Source: an uncultured Prevotellaceae bacterium (GTDB taxonomy: Bacteria > Bacteroidota > Bacteroidia > Bacteroidales > Bacteroidaceae). From it: a DNA stretch of 19,393 bases. The notes beneath the pieces are model-generated. The model saw only the letters and a list, made by a program, of their open reading frames with translations, did not search any database and had not been told where the DNA came from. Every line of letters begins with the position of its first letter. The stretch's first letter is position 1. Both the position numbers and the translations under genes were made by a program. The stretch lies in assembly GCA_902771155.1 (NCBI GenBank), contig CACXVS010000054.1, positions 1 through 19,393 on the forward strand, read 5' to 3'. Of the stretch, positions 14,581 to 19,393 are shown one piece after another.

Positions 14581-15195
14581 CATATACTGGTCGTATACTG
14601 GTCGTATAAAAGAAAGATGTATGGGAATGATGGACGTCAATCATTAATGTACATCTGGAAAAGTCCTGAGCTCGCAGGCCAGGTGTAATATTATCGTAAT
14701 CATTCGGAGAACTCGCTACGCTCAGACAGCTCCTCATGTCGATTTGCTTGGATTGCTTCCCAATCCAAGAATCGAATAAGAGTACACCCTCTAAAGACCT
14801 GCTCGTGCGGAATGTTTTTCAGCCTTTTTCTTTTATACTAATCTACGTTATCTGGTTATTTGAGGCTTTTTTGAAGTGGATATTATCATTAAATAGCATA
14901 GAAACCTCAGTCGATCATTAATGTACGTCGGGAAATATTCCGCACGAGAAGGTCTTCAGAGACTGTCGGATTTTCTGAATCAATATTGAGTCTCAGATTG
15001 CAGAAAAGCAATCTGAGCAACGAAATACGAAATGCTGTCTGAGCGCAGCGAGTTCATTGAGTGATTTGGAAAATCGGATAGTCGGCCTTCGAGCTCAGGA
15101 CTTTTCCAGATGTACATTAATGATTGACGTCCATCACTCCCATACACCTTTCTATTATACGTACAAACCACGTACACCTTTCTTTTATACGAACA
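14581..15195. repeat. Composite inverted-repeat element, copy 2
   Basis: This fills the gap between convergent pheS and the dehydratase gene. Three 11-bp units (14581-14612) lead into a 78-bp arm (14603-14680) that is repeated inverted at 15084-15161 with 74 of 78 positions matching. Inside are an A-type arm (14662-14782) with hairpin TTGGATTG/CAATCCAA, an inner inverted pair carrying CTCGTGCGGAAT, and a B-type arm (14937-15101) with hairpin CTCAGATTGC/GCAATCTGAG. The centre (14838-14872) matches copy 1 (10373-10407). No coding content is credible. Confidence 0.92.
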
Positions 15196-15211
15196 AACTA
15201 CATAAAAAAGA

Positions 15212-17215
15212 TTATTTCTTGTCGAGCTGCTCGTAGATGGAGTTGTTGGATTTGTATTCCGGAACGATGGCCTTCATTTTGGCAACCGTGGCCATGTCAT
15301 CAAAACGCTTCGAAATAGTGATGAGCTCATCGATATCCTTGGATACTTTTTCATAGTCATACTCCCGCACTTCCGCAATACGGATCTTCTCATGGAACGT
15401 AGGCTTCGTGCCCTCCAGGTCGTTGAGCACCTCCTCATAAAGCTTCTCACCCGGACGGAGCCCCGTAAACTTAATCTCTACATTCTTCGCTCCCGAGAGC
15501 TGAATCATACGCTTGGCCAGATCAGCAATCTTCACCGGTTTACCCATGTCGAAGACGAAGATCTCCCCCCCATTACCCTTGGTACCAGCCTCTAACACCA
15601 ACTTACAGGCCTCCGGTATCAACATAAAGAAACGCACGATATTCTCGTCAGTCACCGTGACCGGACCGCCGTTCTTGATCTGCTCCTTGAAGAGCGGAAT
15701 CACAGAACCGTTAGAGCCCAACACGTTACCAAACCTGGTGGTGACAAACTGTGTACGCGTCGAAGGACTGCCAATCTGGGAGTTCGTAATGAAACTGACC
15801 TTATTGCTCAATGTCGATAAGAACGACGATATCTTCTTCTCCTTGATGGCCTGGTCGAGACTCTGCACATAGATCTCGCAGATACGCTTCGAACAGCCCA
15901 TCACATTGGTGGGGTTCACAGCCTTGTCCGTCGAAACCATCACAAACTTCTTCACCCCGTATTTCACACTCAGGTCGGCAATCACCTTCGTGCCCCATAT
16001 ATTATTCAGCACAGCCTCCGAGGGGTTGTCCTCCATCATAGGCACATGCTTGTAGGCAGCAGCATGGAACACATAGTCCGGTCTGAAACGCTTAAACAGC
16101 TCCTCCATGCGCTCCTTGTTACAGATGCTCGTCACGATGGTCTCTGCTGAGACACTCGGATAATATTTCTCCATCATCAGACGGATATCGTGCGCGGGCG
16201 TCTCAGCCTGGTCAATCAACAACATGGCGGCCGGAGAGAACTTCGCCACCTGGCGCACCATCTCCGAACCGATGGAACCCGCCGAACCCGTAATCAGCAC
16301 CCGCTGACCTGAGAGCAGTTCCTCCACCGACTTCAGGTCCACACGGATCTCATTACGCGGCAACAGGTCCTCAACACTCACCTCTCGCAGTTGCACCTGC
16401 GCAACATTGGAGCCGTTGTTCAGTTCATCCTCGTTCAGTTCTATAGCACTTTGTGCCATGAAAATCTTGGCACCCGCCCCGATGATGATATCCTGCAGTT
16501 TCTGGTTGTTACGGAAATCAGCGGTACGGTAGGGAGACACCAGCACACCCTCAATGTCATTGGTCTTGATGATCTCGGCCAGGTCCTCACAGGCAGAATA
16601 CACTTTCTCACCCATAATCATCTGGTGCTTCGTATTCTTATGGTGCGTAATAAAGCCCTTTACCACAAATTTCCGTGGACGCTGGTTCATGATGTTCTTT
16701 GCCAGACCCACGCCACCCGACATGGCGCCGTAGATCAACACGCGTACGGCCCTGGTGTTCGAGAACGCCACGTCGTAGAGCGTCTTCACAAAGATACGCA
16801 GGGCCCACATCAGCAGGGTGGCAATCACATAGATAAGGAGGATGCTCGTCGTACTGAAGTTCACAAACCAGTCGGTATAATAGCGGTTCACCAGGATGTC
16901 GAGCAGCACCACCAGTCCCACCGACACCAGGTTGCCATACACCACGCGCATCAGATCCACGAAACTGGCGTAGCGCATAAATCCCGAATAGGTGTGGAAA
17001 ATCCTGAAGCCAGGCACGCTAAGAATCACAAAACAGATAAGGGTGTTCATCACGCGTAGCGTGTTCTCAAACAACACCGCTGCACTGTTAAAGATCCAGT
17101 ATGTCACGAGTCCGCTGACGATAATGATGAAGCAGTCGATCAGCAGAATGCTCCAATACGGCAGTGAGTTCTTCGTAAAATACCAATTTAATATCTTGTC
17201 AAATGGATTCTTCAT
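15212..17215 (-). CDS. Membrane nucleotide-sugar 4,6-dehydratase (CapD/WbpM/PglF type)
   Basis: This 667-residue protein has four predicted transmembrane helices (about 22-43, 52-70, 90-110, 122-143). A CoA-binding-like domain follows (about 155-290), then an extended SDR dehydratase domain with the NAD motif TGSAGSIG (309-316). The active site has STDKA (T429, D430, K431) and M439xxxK443, with Met replacing the usual SDR Tyr as in PglF-type enzymes. Relatives convert UDP-GlcNAc to UDP-4-keto-6-deoxy sugar for capsule, O-antigen or glycoprotein glycans. A stretch of about 27 residues (461-487) before TQFVTTRFGNVLGS looks inserted relative to familiar homologues. Its promoter is inside a repeated palindrome. 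No other glycan gene is visible in the window. Confidence 0.93.
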   Translation of the reverse strand: MKNPFDKILNWYFTKNSLPYWSILLIDCFIIIVSGLVTYWIFNSAAVLFENTLRVMNTLICFVILSVPGFRIFHTYSGFMRYASFVDLMRVVYGNLVSVGLVVLLDILVNRYYTDWFVNFSTTSILLIYVIATLLMWALRIFVKTLYDVAFSNTRAVRVLIYGAMSGGVGLAKNIMNQRPRKFVVKGFITHHKNTKHQMIMGEKVYSACEDLAEIIKTNDIEGVLVSPYRTADFRNNQKLQDIIIGAGAKIFMAQSAIELNEDELNNGSNVAQVQLREVSVEDLLPRNEIRVDLKSVEELLSGQRVLITGSAGSIGSEMVRQVAKFSPAAMLLIDQAETPAHDIRLMMEKYYPSVSAETIVTSICNKERMEELFKRFRPDYVFHAAAYKHVPMMEDNPSEAVLNNIWGTKVIADLSVKYGVKKFVMVSTDKAVNPTNVMGCSKRICEIYVQSLDQAIKEKKISSFLSTLSNKVSFITNSQIGSPSTRTQFVTTRFGNVLGSNGSVIPLFKEQIKNGGPVTVTDENIVRFFMLIPEACKLVLEAGTKGNGGEIFVFDMGKPVKIADLAKRMIQLSGAKNVEIKFTGLRPGEKLYEEVLNDLEGTKPTFHEKIRIAEVREYDYEKVSKDIDELITISKRFDDMATVAKMKAIVPEYKSNNSIYEQLDKK

Positions 17216-17240
17216 TTACCAATCTTTTCCCAATTTTGGG

Positions 17241-17320
17241 TGCAAAGATACGAATAAGTGAGCAAAGTACAAAATAAATAAGCATTTATTTTTAATTTCG
17301 AGCGAAAGTATCTTCGAGGC
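17241..17320 (-). promoter_or_regulatory. Dehydratase promoter inside a palindromic repeat
   Basis: On the minus strand TTTG (17270-17273), a 19-nt spacer and TATCTTTG (17243-17250) form a canonical promoter 27 nt before the start codon. A 9-bp hairpin (17271-17279 with 17284-17292) and an outer stem AAGATAC/GTATCTT (17245-17251 with 17308-17314) surround it. The block aligns without gaps with the thrS promoter block at 3487-3565. Confidence 0.8.
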
Positions 17321-17560
17321 AAAGCCTCAGAGATAGTGCAAATCGAGCAAAAAACCAAATTTTATTTGAGTTTTTTTGAGATGCAGCCTATCTTCGCCTT
17401 GTTTATCAAGGCAGAGATACGAATAAGTGAGCAGAAAACAAGATAAAAAGCATTTCGAAATACGCCCTATCTTCGCCTTGTTTATCACCCTATTTTCGCC
17501 CTGTTTACCAAGGCAGATTTGGCTCAAATCGAGCAAAATGCAAAAACAAATAAGCCCCTC
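17320..17560. repeat. Shuffled short repeats upstream of the dehydratase gene
   Basis: CCTATCTTCGCCTTGTTTAT occurs twice (about 17387 and 17467) with a third diverged unit CCTATTTTCGCCCTGTTTAC immediately after the second. CAAATCGAGCAAAA occurs at about 17340 and 17526. A copy of GATACGAATAAGTGAGCA (about 17416) repeats part of the promoter block at 17247. The 17327-17536 minus-strand open frame is made of these repeats and is not credited as a gene. From 17560 to 17770 the sequence is AT-rich with nothing recognisable. Confidence 0.75.
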
Positions 17561-17770
17561 ATTCCCAATTATTTACAAGCAAATAATTACGTCAATTTAA
17601 ATACAAAATTTTGACAACTCAATATTTCATTACATCCAGAATTTTTTCAATATTTTTTTTCGATGACTAACTCGCTAAAACTCCTTTATAATCTACGAAT
17701 TACGAATATTTGTCTACAAAACACTTAAAATATAAATATTCTTAATAGTTTACATTTTGTCCCAAAAATG

Positions 17771-17802
17771 TTTGATAGTTTCAAAAATATTTCATATCTT
17801 TG
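17771..17802 (+). promoter_or_regulatory. Orphan plus-strand promoter
   Basis: TTTG (17771-17774), a 20-nt spacer and TATCTTTG (17795-17802) form a canonical Bacteroidetes promoter. It points away from the dehydratase gene and into the 3' end of the convergent lipoprotein gene, with no credible protein-coding gene downstream. Confidence 0.65.
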
Positions 17803-17807
17803 CAGCG

Positions 17808-17928
17808 TCTTTTAAATAATAACAAGCATAATGGGGTTCCCCCGACACTAAATAACCAACAATCTAAGAACAAAACTATGGATGACGAAGGAGGGGGCAT
17901 CTACCGCATAGAGTCCCCTCCAATTTTT
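17808..17928 (+). ncRNA. Candidate small RNA or remnant leader, about 120 nt
   Basis: A transcript from the promoter at 17771-17802 would start near 17808. It contains a tight GGGG/CCCC hairpin (about 17832-17842) and ends at a terminator-like stem at 17890-17928. The only open frame, from ATG at 17878, is short, crosses the terminator and a simple repeat, and then runs antisense to the lipoprotein gene. It could be a small RNA or the leader of a lost gene. Confidence 0.35.
17890..17928 (+). terminator. Possible rho-independent terminator
   Basis: GGAGGGG (17890-17896) pairs with CCCCTCC (17915-17921), followed by AATTTTT on the plus strand. The 18-nt loop is large for a terminator. On the minus strand no T-run follows, so it fits the plus-strand transcript better than the lipoprotein gene. 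Confidence 0.45.
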
Positions 17929-17955
17929 CCTCAACTCTTAACTCTTAACTCTCAA

Positions 17956-18849
17956 CTAAAAATTCTGTTCATGCCCGGGGAGCCAGCTGGTCTCCAGCTG
18001 GAAGGCAGCCGTAGTGCCCGAGGTGTATAGTGAGCCGCGGAGCGTGGTGATGCGATTACGCTTCAGGGGGACATCAGGCACCACTCTCTGCGAGATGGAG
18101 TTTCCCGCTGCGTCGAGCACATCGATAGTGATGTCGATGGTCTGCTCATCGGAGGTGAGGAACAGGAAGTTGGTTGATGTCGTTGGGGCACCCACTTTCT
18201 GTGAGGCTCCTACGATGTTGCTGAAGCCTGTATCGGCCAGGGCGAGACCGGTAGAGGGGTTGAAGGCCTTTCCCCCAGCCGAGAACGTAGTCATTACCGT
18301 CGAGGCATTGGCCGACTTATTGTCGGTAGAAACAATCTTCAGTTCCGAGACGATACGACTGAGTGTGGCACTGAGCGATACGGCGGCTGTACTCGTAATG
18401 CTCACATCCTGGGTATAACAGAAGGTCTCGCGCACATGGTCGCTGGTGAATTCAGCCGCAGTGGCACTGGTGAGCACCAGGGCATCGCTACCGAAATAGT
18501 CGTAGCCGAGTACCACCATTTTGTAACTGCCCATGGGAAGGGAGAGACTGAACTGGCCGAAGCTGAGGGCCTCCGACTTGAGTTGGGTGGTCTTATAGAC
18601 CTCCTCGTCACCTGCATAGAAAGCGAGGGTAATGGCGCCGATGTCGGTATAGGTTGACGGATCGACAGCAGCTCGGGTAGATGGCATATCGTCGAAAGAA
18701 ATGGTGAAGTTGTTGACCTGGACGCTGACTTTGGCCTGGTCAGCCTGAACTTCGGGGTTAGTCACTTCCTCAGCCTGTGTACAACCGGTGAGGTTCAGAA
18801 GGGCTGTGCACAGCACAAGACCTGCAATGGTTGAAATTTTTGTTTTCAT
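17956..18849 (-). CDS. FimB/Mfa2-like fimbrial-type lipoprotein
   Basis: This 297-residue protein has a lipoprotein signal (MKTKISTIAGLVLCTALLNLTGC, acylated C23). It is Ser/Thr-rich and predicted beta-rich. The layout resembles FimB/Mfa2 and related fimbrillin-like proteins of Bacteroidales: an early strand pattern (DIGAITLAFYAG, FGQFSLSLPMGSYKMVVLGYD) and the late LKRNRITTLRGSLYT segment followed by an aromatic-rich end (FQLETSWLPG). Such proteins anchor or form surface fimbriae. No partner fimbrial genes are in the window, so the exact role is open. A good promoter precedes it. The stop codon lies in an AACTCTT/AACTCTC simple repeat. Confidence 0.7.
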   Translation of the reverse strand: MKTKISTIAGLVLCTALLNLTGCTQAEEVTNPEVQADQAKVSVQVNNFTISFDDMPSTRAAVDPSTYTDIGAITLAFYAGDEEVYKTTQLKSEALSFGQFSLSLPMGSYKMVVLGYDYFGSDALVLTSATAAEFTSDHVRETFCYTQDVSITSTAAVSLSATLSRIVSELKIVSTDNKSANASTVMTTFSAGGKAFNPSTGLALADTGFSNIVGASQKVGAPTTSTNFLFLTSDEQTIDITIDVLDAAGNSISQRVVPDVPLKRNRITTLRGSLYTSGTTAAFQLETSWLPGHEQNF

Positions 18850-18895
18850 TTGTTTATTTTGTTTTTGATAGAGTTAGACTCTGATTAAACAGTTG

Positions 18896-18927
18896 CAAAT
18901 ATACCATGGTTTTATTATATGACCAAA
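18896..18927 (-). promoter_or_regulatory. Promoter of the FimB/Mfa2-like gene
   Basis: On the minus strand TTTG (18924-18927), a 20-nt spacer and TATATTTG (18896-18903) match the consensus, 46 nt before the start codon. The leader is A-rich near the ATG, as is usual for Bacteroidetes genes without a Shine-Dalgarno sequence. Confidence 0.75.
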
Positions 18928-18956
18928 TTTTCGTCATATATTTTAGGATTTTTTAA

Positions 18957-19098
18957 GCAGGGCGCCGCCCTGCAGACCCTTTTTAGGGTACCCCAACCCC
19001 CTTTAGCAGGGTTCCCCTGCAGTTTCTCCATCATCCCTTGCTGGGGGCGAGCCCCCAAACCCCATTCTTCATTTTCTTTCTGGTCGCCAGAAAGAAAA
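18957..19098. repeat. Row of five tight hairpins
   Basis: The stems are: GCAGGGC/GCCCTGC, loop 3 (18957-18973); ACCCT/AGGGT, loop 4 (18976-18989); GCAGGG/CCCTGC, loop 3 (19006-19020); TGGGGGC/GCCCCCA, loop 2 (19042-19057); and TTTTCTTTCTGG/CCAGAAAGAAAA, a perfect 12-bp stem with a 3-nt loop (19072-19098). The first and third share GCAGGG/CCCTGC. They lie upstream of the FimB-like promoter and next to composite element copy 3. REP-like extragenic palindromes are the closest known analogy. Confidence 0.85.
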
Positions 19099-19123
19099 CC
19101 GAAGCAAAAGAAAGAGCACGAAA

Positions 19124-19295
19124 ACGTCCTGAGCTCGGAGGCCGACTGCATATTTTTCCAAATCACTCAATGAACTCGCTACGCTCAGACAGCATTTCGT
19201 ATTTCGTTGCTCAGATTGCTCTCCTGCAATCTGAGACTCAATATTGATTCAGAAAAATCTACAGTCTCTAAAGACCTCCGAGTGCGGAATGTTTT
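19124..19295 (+). repeat. Composite element, copy 3 (single B-type arm)
   Basis: It starts with the shared boundary ACGTCCTGAGCTCGGAGGCC (19124-19143). It then gives the B-type arm in the opposite orientation to copies 1 and 2, with the hairpin CTCAGATTGC/GCAATCTGAG around loop TCTCCT (about 19212-19237), and ends at GACCTCCGAGTGCGGAATG. The A-type arm is absent on the left; the right side runs into the direct repeats at the window edge. Confidence 0.88.
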
Positions 19296-19393
19296 CGTTA
19301 GGAAACATGAAGCACCGTGCGGTCATCGCGAAGCGCTTGCTACCGAAGGGACGCAAGAATGTTTTCGTTAGGAAACATGAAGCACCGTGCGGT
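19287..19393. repeat. 37-bp direct repeat with 70-bp period, cut by the window end
   Basis: The 37-bp sequence at 19287-19323 recurs exactly at 19357-19393, separated by 33 bp. Each copy contains a stem ATGTTTTC-GTTA-GGAAACAT (8 bp with one G-U pair), followed by GCACCGTGC. The window ends exactly at the end of the second copy, so the number of units is unknown. It follows copy 3 of the composite element directly. Confidence 0.9.

Noticed and set aside
14581..15195. Invertible promoter of the Bacteroides capsule type
   Set aside because: The element lies at the 3' ends of both flanking genes, so inversion would not switch either, and no TAnnTTTG promoter or recombinase gene was seen in or next to it.
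17327..17536. A 69-residue minus-strand open frame
   Set aside because: It is composed of the local repeats (two copies of a KQGE-containing stretch) and has no start signal.
17800..18030. A 76-residue plus-strand open frame after the orphan promoter
   Set aside because: Its start overlaps the -7 box, its middle is a simple repeat and its end is antisense to the lipoprotein gene.
19287..19393. CRISPR-like array (37-bp repeats, 33-bp interval, internal palindrome)
   Set aside because: Only two repeats and one interval are visible, no cas gene is in the window, and the repeat adjoins and partly resembles the dispersed composite element, so a tandem repeat is more likely. Sequence beyond the edge would decide.

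Overview
The window looks like a chromosomal piece of a Bacteroidales bacterium, most likely a Prevotella/Segatella relative. The evidence is as follows. Several genes are preceded by the Bacteroidetes-type promoter (TTTG, 19-21 nt, TAnnTTTG). Shine-Dalgarno sequences are mostly absent. There are Bacteroidales-style lipoproteins, a CotH-kinase protein with a tail resembling a type IX secretion signal, a fimbrial-type lipoprotein, and gene-poor spacers full of dispersed repeats. The genus is inference from general resemblance and was not searched.

Left part (1-9011, all on the minus strand): reading in the direction of transcription, a SPOR lipoprotein, ruvX (Holliday-junction resolvase-like/YqgF), def (peptide deformylase), a TPR protein and a CotH-kinase protein form one tightly packed run. 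The classic translation cluster thrS-infC-rpmI-rplT follows, with rplT cut off by the window edge after eight codons. thrS and infC each have their own promoter-like box.

Middle (9179-10134, plus strand): a three-gene operon of small membrane or charged proteins (YtxH type, Phage_holin_3_6 type, hypothetical) has a good promoter. Convergent to it is a minus-strand operon made of a DUF4348-like lipoprotein, murB and a PhnP-like metallo-beta-lactamase hydrolase. pheS diverges from that operon with a back-to-back promoter. A membrane nucleotide-sugar 4,6-dehydratase (CapD/WbpM/PglF type) converges on pheS.

Right part (17216-19393): an AT-rich, repeat-rich spacer carries an apparently orphan plus-strand promoter and terminator. 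It is followed by a minus-strand FimB/Mfa2-like lipoprotein, a row of very tight hairpins, and a copy of a large dispersed repeat that runs into a 70-bp-period direct repeat at the window edge.

The most unusual content lies between the genes. (1) Two ~0.5-0.6 kb composite inverted-repeat elements sit in the two convergent intergenic gaps (10181-10715 and 14581-15195), and a half copy lies at 19124-19295. They share a 20-bp boundary motif, 11-bp tandem units and internal hairpins whose stems differ in sequence yet stay paired. (2) A promoter-carrying palindromic repeat precedes both thrS and the dehydratase gene, with compensatory changes in its outer stem. (3) Heptad repeats (TATCAAC/TATAAAC) fill the gaps inside operons, supplying stop codons and even the start codon of murB. 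(4) A perfect 15-bp hairpin covers the def stop codon and the start codon of the TPR gene. No rRNA, tRNA, transposase or CRISPR-cas gene was recognised.
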